Source: Druceiella hillmani
Lineage: Eukaryota > Arthropoda > Insecta > Lepidoptera > Hepialidae
Assembly: GCA_039881145.1 (NCBI GenBank)
Contig: JAYKKI010000061.1
Coordinates: forward strand, 9,278,501-9,342,500
DNA length: 64,000 nt
Reading direction: 5' to 3'
The notes below the pieces were generated by a model that was not told where the DNA came from, ran no database searches, and was given only the letters and a program-made list of their open reading frames with translations. Position numbers and translations under genes: made by a program. Below, in pieces: positions 11,321-23,780 of the stretch (position 1 is the first letter of the stretch; the number at the start of each line of letters is the position of its first letter).

Positions 11321-11880
11321 ATGTTTATAAGTTATTCCTTCATTTCGTATTTGACTGTAACTACATAAAATGTTAATGTTCGCTGTGTAATTATGAATAT
11401 TGGTAGTATTTCTAACACCGTTCCTGAGTCACCAAGTTGTGTTCAACGTATTGATGAAAGCGGTAGCAAAAAATGGACATCCAATCACGTTGGTTACGTC
11501 AGATCCTCTAGAACTAAACACAGGCTATTAAAATGTAGCTCAAGTAAGTCTTCGCGCTATATCTTTTACAGTTTTAAAAAAAAATTGAATGTAATTAATA
11601 TCGGCTTTACGTCAAGTGGTGACTTCATGGCTATATTCTTTCAGTTTTACCGGACCATGGCGCAGGTCATTGATGGTCAGTTTCGAACACCGGCAGTGAG
11701 AAAATTAATAAAATACCCTGAGGTACTTCAGTTTGAACTTTTTATTGGTGAATATTTAATACTTGAGGTTTTTGCATTCGCAGACTAGTTCAAAATTTTC
11801 CATTAGTACAAACTCGTTGTTACAATTTGAATTTCAATTTAAAGTCATGTGTAACCCATCCTCCCATTTCGTATATAATT
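11321..11880 (+). pseudogene. UGT first-exon pseudogene
   Basis: The copy begins at the family start position, ATG at 11321 after the leader GTCGCGTAAA, but meets a stop after about 16 codons. From 11396 to about 11530 its DNA matches the paralogous exon in the wrong frame. It returns to the correct frame by about 11595, giving INIGFTSSGDFMAIFFQF, then blocks matching VDGQF, RKLIKYP and FDLFIGEYL. A stop follows FAFAD (11786-11788). Recognisable DNA runs on through the NPTHP region and fades near 11880. The last quarter of the exon and its splice donor are missing. At least two stops, a frame change and 3' truncation make it non-functional. It is flanked by a decayed copy of the UGT promoter. 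Confidence 0.88.
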
Positions 11881-12159
11881 GTGCATATGTAAAGAAAATT
11901 TAAACAAATGTAATGGTAATGATTTAATTCTTTGGTATTCTTTCTGTTAGAGTATCTAGAAATATCAATTTTCTATTTCCCTACTTAAATATATTGTCTA
12001 GTTTGTTCTGATATCATGAAATTCTCAAAATTGCCTAATTTTATTATTTATTACTTTTTTGACATCTTTATTTAGCATTTTTCATTTTGTAAGCCGTAAC
12101 TCAAAGGTATAAAAATAATTTCCGAAATTACAAAATTGTCTTTATTATTGTATAAAGAT

Positions 12160-12710
12160 CATTTCTCAAATTAGAGACTGACTTCATTTCACATGTCTTT
12201 ATAAGTCAAAGATCGTAGATTCTGAAGAAATTATCTATAAAAATTCATTCACAAAAATTGGTCAGAGTGTTAGGATGGAGCGTAGATTCGTAGAAAATAT
12301 AAAGAGTATAAAGCACATCTGAGAAATTTGAGATTTATTTTATTTGACACGTCTTCATAAGTTGTATATCGCAGATCTTGGATACTATCTGTGACTGTTT
12401 TAGTCATAGATATTGGCCAGTGTCTTAAGCAGGGGCAGAAGATGATAGCAGGACTCGTTAATACTGAAGAGCAGATTCATCGATTTTGGTCTTGTTTGAC
12501 TGGTATTAGCTAACCTTTTAGTTGTAAATGATGACAATATTATGGATGTGGTATCGGAAGATGCTGACAGAAACTCTTCAGTGTTGAGGAGTATATTTAT
12601 CGTATTTGGGATTGTTTGACTGGTTTTGACAAGTTTTTTGGTCGCAAGCAGTTGTCTAAATACGAAGCCAGACAGTGGTGGCAGAACTTTTTCATGGTAA
12701 GTATTAGATT
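12160..12710. repeat. imperfect repeats of about 120-200 bases
   Basis: Two segments around TTTATAAGTCAAAGATCGTAG (12200) and TTCATAAGTTGTATATCGCAG (12355) share order. Two others share GATTTTGGTCTTGTTTGACTGG (12484) and ATTTGGGATTGTTTGACTGG (12605). They look like diverged tandem copies. The class is unknown. Confidence 0.5.
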
Positions 12711-13243
12711 CACTGAATTTAGATTCGTTTTACTTAAGTTGACGAAAATTGAATGACATCATAATAATATATCTTAACAATTACTAGAAGAATTTTTGGG
12801 ATAATCTTTGAAATTCAAGGATCATGAATTAAATTAAATTTAACATAATATTAATATTTTTTAAAAATTCCCTAAATTATAAATGATTAAGAATATTAGA
12901 TTTAATTTAAATGAAATAATTTATTTAATATTTTCTTTATAACTTATCTTATAAAATATTTATAATTTATCTTCATTATTAAGTTATTTATAATGTAATA
13001 AATATATGAAAAAAATTAATTTATTTCTTGAAAAATTAAATAGTGCTAAAAACAATTGAATATCATTCCCAATTTGTATTTCTAATAATAACGCTATATT
13101 TACTAAGTAAAAAATTAACTCTTAAATTTTAAAACGATTATATTTATTTATCAAACTTGATATTGATAAATGATTGATGACCTCCCAATCATTAATCAAT
13201 AGATACCCAGTTTAAGTATTTTCTTAGATCTATATTTAAGTCG

Positions 13244-13295
13244 TTTTGATGACCTCTCAGGGGTTGGTAAACCACCCACTGAGAGGTAATCAAAA
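13244..13295. repeat. imperfect hairpin, 17-bp arms
   Basis: TTTTGATGACCTCTCAG (13244-13260) pairs with CTGAGAGGTAATCAAAA (13279-13295) with one mismatch. The 18-base loop is GGGGTTGGTAAACCACCC. Confidence 0.75.
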
Positions 13296-14154
13296 TATTA
13301 GATTACCTCTAATAAATCTAGACCGTGAAATTTGGGACATAGATAGTATGTTATGTAAAGAATATGAAATCAGTCAGGGGTAAGTTGGATTAAATGTAAC
13401 TCCGTGATTCCTTCAAACGGTTTCAATCCAGTTGACTGGGTTATTTTTATCTATATTTATTAGTTTTATTTAATTAATGCTTCTAAACACAAAATAAAAA
13501 GTATGTCTTACTTAGATTTACCATAAATGACATAAAAACATTATCAATTAGGTTATTATTTTAGACAAAATTGCATTAACGAACATTTTCCTGCAACGCA
13601 AAAATACAAACGCCGCAGAAACGCAACATAGTTTCAAAGTTAGAAAGGGTTAAAACAAAACTTGAAATACTAAGTAGACACATATTTACTAAGAACCGTA
13701 CCCAAAATACGTTTGGCTTACCCTATAATGTTTACAAAAACCTAGGTTGCATTGTTAGGATTTGACATAGCATTGTTAGGTTGAGGACATTGACTTCACG
13801 ACTATTCTTCTTGTTTTGTTGTCACCAAGTTTATGTTGCTTATTTGGAAAGTAATAGAATTGAGTGGAGCATACCTAATAAATATTGATCGAAGTCAGAC
13901 GAAAGCCAAGAAAGTGATACAAAAGCATATAATATACGGATTGCTTCTTGGGCCATATTTACAAAAAAATAAGTTTTAGTAGTCGCAGAAAAGTGCCCTT
14001 AGAGTCATTTTTACATTATTTACAAGACCTAGAGGTCTTACAGCCTCTGAGAAATTCCAAATAATTTTATGTCTGTGGAAGATGTAGTAGGTAATGCATT
14101 AATACGGTAAAAACTAATGTCAACATTTATAAATAGTTTAAGGTACAAGGGTTA

Positions 14155-14185
14155 GGGTACAAAGTGTTCCTAACACTTTGTACCC
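14155..14185. repeat. perfect hairpin, 14-bp arms
   Basis: GGGTACAAAGTGTT pairs exactly with AACACTTTGTACCC across a CCT loop. The flanks GTTA and TTAAC extend the stem with one bulge. Confidence 0.8.
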
Positions 14186-14301
14186 TTAACAGTTGAATTT
14201 TGATGTGAACCTAATTATGTCATTTAGTGTAAATTTCACTTTCACATCACAAGCTTTTATTATTTTTGGGAAATTATTTGAATTATTTAAAATGGAAATT
14301 T

Positions 14302-14562
14302 AAATTAAATATTGAATATATTTGGCGTTAATTTTGTAAAAATTCATTATAATTATATTTTTCTCAACTAAATGAAACTACGTTTTGTAGCATTATTTCT
14401 GCTTTATTTAAATTCTTTACTACAATCTTGGTTTCATTCAAAAATCAATCTTTACAAATTGCCCACCTGAAAATGTTGTCATACAACGAAATCTAGGTTG
14501 TGGTAAAGAATTTAAATAAAATAGTACATAACGTAGTTCCATTTAGTTGAAATTAAATATTG
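14302..14562. mobile_element. foldback element, copy A, with target duplication
   Basis: A 235-bp unit (14315-14549) begins AATATATTTGGCGTTAATTT and contains facing arms at 14365-14424 and 14499-14549 that share ACTAAATGAAACTACGT and TGTGGTAAAGAAT-type ends. It is bracketed by the 13-bp direct repeat AAATTAAATATTG (14302-14314 and 14550-14562). A second copy at 26661-26910 has the same plan. There is no coding capacity, so it would be non-autonomous. Confidence 0.75.
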
Positions 14563-16183
14563 GATTTTTCACTAAGTTGTCAATAAATTTATGACATGGC
14601 AAGTCTTATGCTTCACTAAAATGCAATAAGTTCTTCTCATCATGGTGGTATTCGACACTTATTTTCATGGTATAAGTTAGATATAAGCAACATTTTATTA
14701 ATATCGGCTGAATAGATAAGCCACGAAAATGGGACAAGAAACAAATCCACTTTCGCATTTATTATGTCAGTTAAGAAAAGTAAAAAAAAAACAACTGAAC
14801 AATTTCATATATTAAATCATTCTTGAACTTAACCAAGTTTTCCATATTATGAAATATTGACGGGACCTGATTAGCAATTAATAATATTAAAAAGATGAAG
14901 GAAAATTATATTTTCAAAACATCCAATATTTTCTTTAGACTTATGTTAGTACAAAAAGACTAACTTCTTCTTTGAAAGGTGGTGTGGAATCAGTTTATTT
15001 ATGTTCAAATCTCTTCGTCGTTTTAGAATTTATTACCGCTTTTATGACAGTAGAATTCGTTGTTAACTTATTGTTAACGTAACGTGAAATCTTGCGAACG
15101 TTATTCGTCAATTTGGCGATAACGTTCGCAAGTTCGCATTTTCCCTCTTAAGTATTTATTAAGAATTTTTATGCATTATAAAGAAATATTTGTTCATAAA
15201 ATTGAAGATATTTTTAAAATTTTTTCAAAAGGGTTTATTCCTTCCATCGAATTCCGAATATTTAGGCACAAGCAAGTTAAAAAAGATAATGACAATACAA
15301 AATTGTACGTCTGCAAAATTACTAATATAAAATATTGATATTCTCATCTAAAATGAAATTTGCGCCCTGTAGATCACATGTTAGAAGTATACAATATTCT
15401 ATGGCAGTTTTAATTTGCTTCATTGCAAAATAGGTAACTAAAAATATTAAGTGCAATAAAATAAGAAAATTGCTTGTAAAGTGATATTTAATATTTATAT
15501 AGATAGACTAACAGATGACATTACGCTAGCACGATTAACCTACCTAATGGGGTTACCCTAAGGCGATTCAGTGATTAATTCAATTCAGTAAACAAAAATA
15601 CAAATAATACGTAATAATATTTAAATTTATAATGTAGTCAAACTTCGTAACATTGTAAGAATTTTACTATTCATTTGGAATTAAATTAATATTTGTGAAT
15701 TAAATTAATTTTATAATATTGATGTGGACTTACATTTTTTAGATAATGGTTACTAGATAATAAATATAGCTCAAAGATTGATTACACTAATTCGTATTTG
15801 TAATAACAATGCAGTTTAATTCATATTTTTCTTTTAATCATTGATCAAAGAAGATTGTAATTTTCTTGAAATTAATTTTCCAATTTAGAAAATAATAACT
15901 AATATTGCCAGGAGTCTTGTAAATAGAATGGAAAATTTATCCAGCATATAGTACTTGCAGAAAGAGACACCGGATTACGCAAATGCAATACCCTTTTTGT
16001 CATAATACATCATCAGCCCATAAATCCGCTCGCTTCAGTGGATTTATGGGCTAATTGTATTTTATTTGCGACGCTTTTCTGCATATCTAGTCATGAGATG
16101 TTCCAAGAAAATCATAGGAATGTTCTTTGTTATAATTGTTTTATCTCGAATCTAGAAACTCGTAGCACAATAATTTCGTATTG

Positions 16184-16189
<6 letters not shown>
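14563..16189. other. AT-rich spacer without a recognised gene
   Basis: About 14590-14700 resembles 3700-3830 (shared CTTATTTTCATGGT), so it may be old UGT-flank duplication debris. No gene was recognised. Confidence 0.45.

Positions 16190-16245
<56 letters not shown>
16190..16245. repeat. (TA)28 microsatellite
   Basis: Uninterrupted TA dinucleotides, bordered by TTGTATATG and CACTTATATTCG. Confidence 0.97.
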
Positions 16246-16248
<3 letters not shown>

Positions 16249-18400
16249 TTATATTCGTATGTATATGTATATAATTATTAGGCTACTGTTCTACTTGTAA
16301 TTTTGGTAGCATATTCGGCCAAAATATCTATGTAGTTTGGTATCATTAAATTGTTTAAAAATCCGAAGAAGATCCATCAAATGCTGTATTCTATATTGTA
16401 ATAGGTGATGGAATCTGGAATGCTGTTACTAATACGAAATAATGGCGTTACAAGCAGAGGTGGCTTCCGAATAGTCGTTGTCTATGTCTAAAAACGAGTA
16501 GAGCTGGGAAAACAATAACATCATTTTTTCCTGAAAAATAGTGTTATTATGTTTTAATTAAAATAATGGGGCAATTAGGAAAGTATGTTTTTTGAAAATT
16601 TGTTAGCCTTTTGTTTCTCAAAACAACTCTTATACTAAAACCATCCTTTATCATGATAATGGTGAAATATTTTTAAGTATATATGATTAGCAAATCATAA
16701 TTAGTATAGTAGTACCGAAATATAGATAGATGGAAGGAGGAAGAAGGGGACGAGCATAGACCTTTGACTTTATAAATAGGAAACCATTGGTTTTATTACG
16801 GAACTCTAAAAATGCCAAGGAGCACGATGGATCTATCTAGTTGAACCGGTATCAGCATTATTTTAAACTCTTCCAAGCTAACATGCAATTTACATGTATT
16901 TCTATTGTAATTGTTGTAATAATTCTGCAAAAGAATTATACATCATTCTCGATACATTCAAAAGATATGGTCTGAAAAATATAAAGTATACTGACGCTCC
17001 TTGCAATAATATTGAATTTATAGTATTTAGAAAAATTATTCCATCAATTACTTTGATAGTGAGACAAACCAGCGACGCTGGATTGGCTTGAGCTTTATTC
17101 GCTTAAAGTTCTTGTGGGACAAATCGATTCATTGTTGGCGTTTAAATTACAGATGATGCAGACTAAAAGACTGAAATTTTTTGAATCTACACTAATATCT
17201 CCCTAAGTAATATGTATTGTAAGAAAATAATACAAAGTGTACCTGTTTTTTTTCTTACACGTGGAAGAAAAAAGATATTAAATTCGGAAAAATTTAAAGA
17301 TTTTGAAATAATTCCAATTAAACAACATTTTCTCAATTTCATTTTATCTTTTTCAAAGTTTTAAATAGAAAATGCAATTGATTCAGTAATTTGTCGTTAA
17401 GTTATAAACATAGGGATGGACAATATTTTTCCTTAACGAGTTTTCGGCTTTGAAACATTTCTGCAACTTCAGTTTATGAAAGAAATATCAATATGTTTTA
17501 ATAGGTTCTAACGAATATTTCATAATAAATTATGTAAATAGGTCTCTATTTACATGGGGCTTTATGATTGTGCAAAGTAATTTATTGTATAAGTTTTATT
17601 GTAGTAGAGCTGTGAATATTAAACCGAATAGTCATACAGATTTTTGAGTTCATCTCTACTATCTCTAATAGTTATAATATTTCAATATTAAATTAAACTT
17701 AGAAATAATATAACTATGATAATATATCGGGGTGGAAATTACGTAAAAATAATTTGAGTGATTGTATTATGAGTTTTCTGTAATTCATCTTTGTGTCTTA
17801 CGCGGTGTTTTACATTATTTGTTTGGTGACCGTTTCCAATTATACTTTCGTCACCTTTGTGATTTAAAACTGAATGCTGATTTCAAAGTTTTTCTGTAAC
17901 TTGTAGTCGAAGAACTGATCAGTGAAGAATTAGATTTCAATCATCGATACTTTGCATTTGAACGCCTTCTCAATTGATTGAAGACCATTTTGAATTATAA
18001 ATAATTTCTCTTCTCGATTTCATATGGAGTTAAAGCAATTTATTAACGTGAATTATATCAGTTTGACTTGTTGTAAAGAAAAGTTTTAAATAATGTAAGA
18101 TAACACTGAGGTTAGATAAAAATATCTGGGTAAGTAAAGTACATTGTTAATATTTAGCCTTTTACATTTTCTATTATTTCTAATTATGTTCGCGTCTAAT
18201 TATGTTATAGAAAATGCAAATTATCCACATAAATTTTAACAGTTTTTACTAGAAATATATATAACCAAAGAGTTATGATATCACATAGTAAATGAGAAAA
18301 ATTTCATTGACTTCAGTAAATTATACAACACAATAAATATCGTATATTAATTATTTGTACCGCAGCATCAATACTTAATTATGCTAACAGATTTTTTAGA
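16246..18400. other. AT-rich spacer without a recognised gene
   Basis: Only short chance frames (for example 16894-17091 plus, 65 codons, no recognised motif). No transposon signature was identified. Confidence 0.45.
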
Positions 18401-18498
18401 AATTTTCTTAGAAATAATGCTTAAACTAATTTTCTTAGAAATAATGCTTAAACTAATTTTCTTAGAAATAATGCTTAAACTAATTTTCTTAGAAATAA
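18401..18498. repeat. 27-bp tandem repeat, 3.6 copies
   Basis: The unit beginning AATTTTCTTAGAAATAATGC starts at 18401, 18428, 18455 and 18482. The full copies are identical, which suggests a recent expansion. Confidence 0.95.
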
Positions 18499-18960
18499 AA
18501 ATCGTATTCAATAAGTGATCAGTGTCATCGAACGCGATTTTCAACTTGCTGCATTTGATTTTTAAGTTATGACGATTTTCGTTTTCAAGAAATCATCATC
18601 TAATTACTTACGTTAATCAAGTAGTCTTGTATTATAGTTCATTTTATATGAGTATATTTTTTTTCCAATAATCAAAGTAAGATTTAATTATAATTAATAT
18701 TTGTATTTAATTAAAAATCTAGAACAATAAAAATAGTTTTAATAAATTTTATGAAAATAAAATAATTACTTGCAGTTGAATGGTTGTACCATTCCTACAG
18801 GTACACTGACGTTTTGATGTGCGTACAATTCGATTTTTTCTTAACTGATATATTAAAGAATAAAGTTCAAGTAAAACCAAGAAAATAGCTTTAATGTAAT
18901 TCTACGTAACTTAGAAACTATAACAAAGAACTTAAATCAATTGAGACAAATGCGTTGGAG

Positions 18961-19426
18961 TGTAGGATTACAATATATTTCTTTCCGCTTATTGAACTTC
19001 AAGCCATATAATGTTTTAGACATCCATTCAAATTTTCATGCCATTTGTCTGTCATTGAAGCGCTTGAGTTTGATACTCAATTAGATTCTATTCTGTTCAG
19101 TCCAAAATTGCCTTCAGCGCCGGACTCCAATTTTTTGGAGCTTTTTTGATCCGTCAATTTTCTTCCCAGCGCTTTACTTCTCCAGATCTACCACACACAC
19201 TTAGTCTCAGGTACGCGTTTGACATATCTCGTGTATCGTAATCGCGCACTCCGCATCTCCGTACTACGAGTAATATTCTAACAAACAGGTCGTGTACACT
19301 TCGTTGGCTCGGATAGGCCACCATTGCTGTTGTTTACTTTGTATACCTTCAATAGGATTTTGCGCTCTCATTCATCCAACAAATCTTGGTTCATTTTGGT
19401 AAGAACCCATGTGATTTTAATGTTTC
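18961..19426. other. GC-richer segment of unknown origin
   Basis: About 19110-19360 is richer in GC than its surroundings and contains many CG dinucleotides (for example GTATCGTAATCGCGCACTCC). No reading frame or motif identifies it. It adjoins the possible piggyBac-like remnant and may be the 5' part of that or another transposon. Confidence 0.3.
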
Positions 19427-20072
19427 ATTAAACCTCTTGCCGCTGACACGCAGCGTACTCGCTGCCGAGCTTTCATCCATCATAACCATATATAATTGGC
19501 AATCACGGATCTTATACTCAACAGTTTACAAAAACACACGATATCTGTTAGCTGAGTGATTCCGGGAACCCATTGTGTCCGTTAGTTGGAGGGAAGATGC
19601 GGAAAGGGATTTTAAGCGTTGGAAACAGAGCCGTGTCGACGCCGGTTGGAGACATACGTGCTCAAACGTACAGTGGGTACGTTATACCTGATCTCATAGT
19701 CGCTGTACCTATTTCATGTCGTAACTTTTTTTATTTAATGATTATAATTCATGTATTTATTTATTTTTAGGGGTGTAAACATAAAAATGTCTTCTGAGGA
19801 AAACTAACGACGGCTTACTGCCCTTTTGGAAGCATGTTCCAGTGATGATAGTGGTGAATAAGAAAGTGACGGGAAAATTGATCACCTCTCAACGTATTGA
19901 GGAAAGTGATTCGGAACAGGATGTCATTTTTGACGAGGAAGCCACGGATATCATAGTTCACAATGTAATAGATGAAGAATCAGTTTTGAGTAAGATGAAT
20001 AAGGTACATGGATCCTTTTTATTTTCAAGGATGGAACAAAGTGGACTATTCCCGATCACCGTAAATAAATAA
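19427..20072 (+). pseudogene. possible remnant of a piggyBac-like element, transposase N-terminus
   Basis: The segment starts at a TTAA (19425-19430 region) followed by ACCTCTTGCCGCTGACACGC, a composition typical of piggyBac-type termini. ATG at 19787 opens M-S-S-E-E-N, then a stop, then RRLTALLEACSSDDSGE, another stop, and after a frame change RIEESDSEQDVIFDEEATD. Acidic, serine-rich N-termini of this kind are known in piggyBac-like transposases, but the catalytic domain is absent and no matching right terminus was found. The assignment is therefore tentative. An intron-acceptor-like TTTATTTTTAG precedes the ATG. Confidence 0.35.
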
Positions 20073-23000
20073 AATATATAAAATAACTTCAAATTTGGTA
20101 AAAAATAAATACTTTCAATATTAATACAGGTTATTTCATTATGTCAATTAATTACCCATAAGGTAATAAATACGTAAACAAATGAATGACAATGTAAAGT
20201 TATTATGATAGACGAAGTCTGTAATTTAATACATGGATATGTCACACCTCATAGCCACATTTTCACCTCATTCACGCCGAGTTAAATTTAAACTATTTTT
20301 TAATGTTTAATAATAATTGGATTTGAATATAATTATATTATAACGTACTCCCGAGTATCATATCGATTATATCGTTAAATGATTTCGTTCCACTTGTTTA
20401 ATAAACTTCACCTCTAGTCACGTGTACGAAAATAGAATTAATCCATCAATTTTCGAATTGGAATACAAAACGTTCGAGAAAAAAATTTACACCGAAAAAA
20501 TTTAAATGCCAATCAACCCGTAAAGAAGGACGCCTTGTTAGTAATTGAAGCCAGCAATAGTTTTCGTGTAGTTATTCATGTAGAAAGTAATGTAGACGAA
20601 CGATGTTGAAAACTCATTGATGTTAACATTGCTAACTTAATATTGATAACTCATTATATCGAAACATCGATATTTATTAATATCAAGATTTCCTTGAATA
20701 AGGAAAAAAAAAACAATTAAAAACCAAGATGGCGTGACTGCAAGAAAAGGGAATAAGTATAGGGAAACCAATCCCATTTTTTTCACTTTCAGTATTTTAC
20801 TATGGGAGATCACAAATGTGTGAATTACCAAATTGTTTAATTTATTATTAAAATTAAGTAGTAAATCAAACCTAAACGTAGGTTATGTATTTTTCTGGTT
20901 TCATTGATGCTTTGATGTTTAATATATTTGATTTTCGATTTCGAATATTCAACATAGATGCTACCTGAACCTCGATCATCCCTATTAGTAATTATTTGGC
21001 AGTCGTTTCAATACAACCCTGCACGGGAGTCTAAAATGATCTTCAGTTGCGTAGTTGCATGGATTCATAACTTATTTTATCTTATGTTATATATTATAAT
21101 AAATGCAAAAAATTGGGTGGATGCATGTATGGATGGATATTTGTTACTCTTTAACTCCTTAATTTCTGAACCAATGTATGGAAGGTTTGGAATGTAAAGC
21201 TTATAGCTTGTTTTGTACAGAAATTTGAAGTAGTTCCCGAGGAACAGCATTCATAATTTTTTATGTTAATTATGTTCTTACTTGATCATGAAGTATTTTA
21301 TTTAGATCGATTGAATTTGAGTTTGCGTCTATTATATAATAGAAAGACATATTGATGGCAATAGTAATATAGTCACGCTTGAACTAAACCTACTGTGTTT
21401 CACGCAATATCATTTCCTTCTTCATACGATTCCAACGCCACCTGTTGACACCGCTAGAAATAACTGGCATGCGTGCATGCAAAACATGCATCAAACCATA
21501 AAGAATTAATATTTTTAATACACAAAATGTAGTACTATCACACAAGTAGTTCCATTTATGATAATAATACATGTCAATTTATGATTGAAAAAATATTGGA
21601 AATATAAAATAAAATGTTTTTATTTTTACTCAAAAATAAAATAATATCGCTGTAATAAAAGTTCACATTCAAAGAAATTATTTTGGACTTATATTTTCGA
21701 TAGGAATTCAAAAAAGTTCTTACTATATCAACTAATCAACAATATACAGTGTTGATTGTTGGATCAGAAGTTATTTATCTTATATTTTATCATGAGAAAC
21801 TCTTCGTCAATGTTATTCTAATCGAAATAATTTCTAATATATCAATGAAATCAATTAATGTAGATATATGATTATTTACATTAATTTCGATTGCTTTCAG
21901 ATAAATGAAGTTAAAAAGCATGAGGAACTTTCGTTACTTGAATGTGTTCTTTCATTTTGCACGACTAACTTAAAGTTTGGACGAAGAATGATTTTATTGT
22001 CTAAGACTAATTTCCTGTCTGTTTCGAGGTTTTAATGTATTTTTTGTTGGGCTTAGTATGTGTACAATTGAATGTGGGTTAAATAGGATTGAATCGAGAT
22101 GAGTTAAATTTAAACTATATATTTTCTAAGTTTAATTCACCTCGTTTTGCGGGTCAAAACACTTCATGCGTGGACAGTAATTGAACGAGCGACAGTATGA
22201 AAACAAAGCGTGCTGTATTTTTTTCCTTCCAGAAAACTTTAATTTTATTTTCAATATTTTTCTTCAACATTATGTTACTTATTATACTTCATGTGTAATT
22301 ACATAAATCTCAGTTAATTTCTTAATGAAATAAAATTAGTTCAAGCAGTTCAGTATATTCTAGATTATGTCATAGATACAACAGTGCTACACTCATACTT
22401 ATTTAAATACAGTTTATAAATATTTGAATAAAAACGATTAGCATATTTTGATAAACGTAACACGAGTCGTAAGTAGTATGGTACATAATGAATACATGGT
22501 AAGAAAGGTTGTAAGAATATTTGGCGAGTTTACACGTGTAATAGTCGCTATAGCTCAGTGTTCGAGCATTGTACGGATCGTAAATTACCCCCAAAGAGAT
22601 TTACCCATAAAATGCTTAGATCCAATTTAGATTAAAATGATGTATGCTGATTATGTAATTTAACATAATATTTCTAAATATTATTTCAAGTTAGCATTCT
22701 TTGGTATATTTATTTGCATACAATCATATACATATATATTATCAATTGTAATTTGTTTCGGCTATCTTTTATATGAAACTGACATTAACTATCTTTCGAA
22801 TATTGTTTCTGTAATGAAACGAACATGCAAGAACAAGGCCTCTATACACATAAATTATTTTATGAAATTTCAATTTTAGATGAAAATAATTACGGAAACC
22901 ATTTTTGTACGAGTGAAATTAACATTCGGTTTTTGTTTGAAATCGTCAATTTAATTTAATATCGAAGAAGATTCTTATATATTTAAGAGCACCATCTTAG

Positions 23001-23330
23001 TGATTATTAATTTTCTGAAAATCTGGCGGGATCGGCCGGATATTTAAAATGTCTTTGGTTAATTGAATTCTCTTATTGGATCTGCTGAGGTAGTTTATAT
23101 GTTTTAATTACCAGGCAAGGCTCATTAGATTATAGAAAGAATTCGTTGAAGGACTCATGCTGTAATTAATTTGTTACAATTAACATCAAAATTTTCTGAT
23201 GTCAATTCGCACTGCACTGAACTTAAATCAGTCTTGTGGTTTAAGATAACTTGTGTTACTCGGCCGGGTTTTTGACAGATTTGAAACACAGTAACCTATA
23301 TATTAAAACTACGTGTGAAAATGCAGGGAG
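20073..23330. other. AT-rich spacer without a recognised gene
   Basis: About 21110-21240 has the wording of a common lepidopteran dispersed repeat (ATGGATGGATATTTGTTACTC..). Around 22550, TAGCTCAGTGTTCGAGCA resembles a tRNA A box but no B box follows. The remainder shows nothing I can name. Confidence 0.45.
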
Positions 23331-23339
23331 GAAAAAAAT

Positions 23340-23780
23340 AGTATCGCTGGGTGCTGATGTGGTCAAAATTGCGACGGTGTACTAGAAAATAATTGTACGC
23401 CGTTGAATGTTAATTTCGTTTAACATTTGCAAATGATGAGGATGAAGTAATTATCTTTGAACACACATTTTGTAAATATGTTTTTGTAATGTTGCAATCA
23501 TGGAGGTAAGAATATAATCGCAGTAAACTTTCATTGTTTTCCTTTTTTATTTATAACTTATTTGCGTTGTTCTAATAGAGCATTATTTTTTGTATTGTAT
23601 CATTAAAATTTAATAATAAATTTAAAAGTAAATCACGCGATATAAAATTCAATTCAAAAATATCACCATAGCAATATGACATAAAGGTTCTCTTTCTACT
23701 GCTTGTGCATGACTTAAATGCCTTTTTGGTGCCGAATCAGCCATTAGTTTCTAACATATGCTAAATAATTTTCATGGCAA
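23340..23780 (+). repeat. outer part of duplicated UGT 5' region (pairs with 59860-60260)
   Basis: Shared order: GTACTAGAAAATAATTGTACG with GCATTAGAAACTAGTCGTACG, then TTTGTAAATATGTTTTTGTAATG with TTTGTAAAAATGTTTTATAATTG, then TTTCTAACATATGCTAAATAATT with TTTCTAGCATATTGCAAATAATT. The match resumes at about 25070 after an insertion. Confidence 0.6.

Noticed and set aside
11393..11788. 131-codon open frame as a real gene
   Set aside because: The first half is an out-of-frame reading of a UGT exon and the second half is the same exon in frame; it is a pseudogene.
16038..16274. 78-codon frame ending in an Ile-Tyr repeat
   Set aside because: The C-terminal third is the translation of the (TA)28 tract.
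22540..22600. tRNA-like stretch with TAGCTCAGTGTTCGAGCA
   Set aside because: It resembles an A box, but no B box (GGTTCRANNCC) or acceptor-stem pairing follows within tRNA distance.
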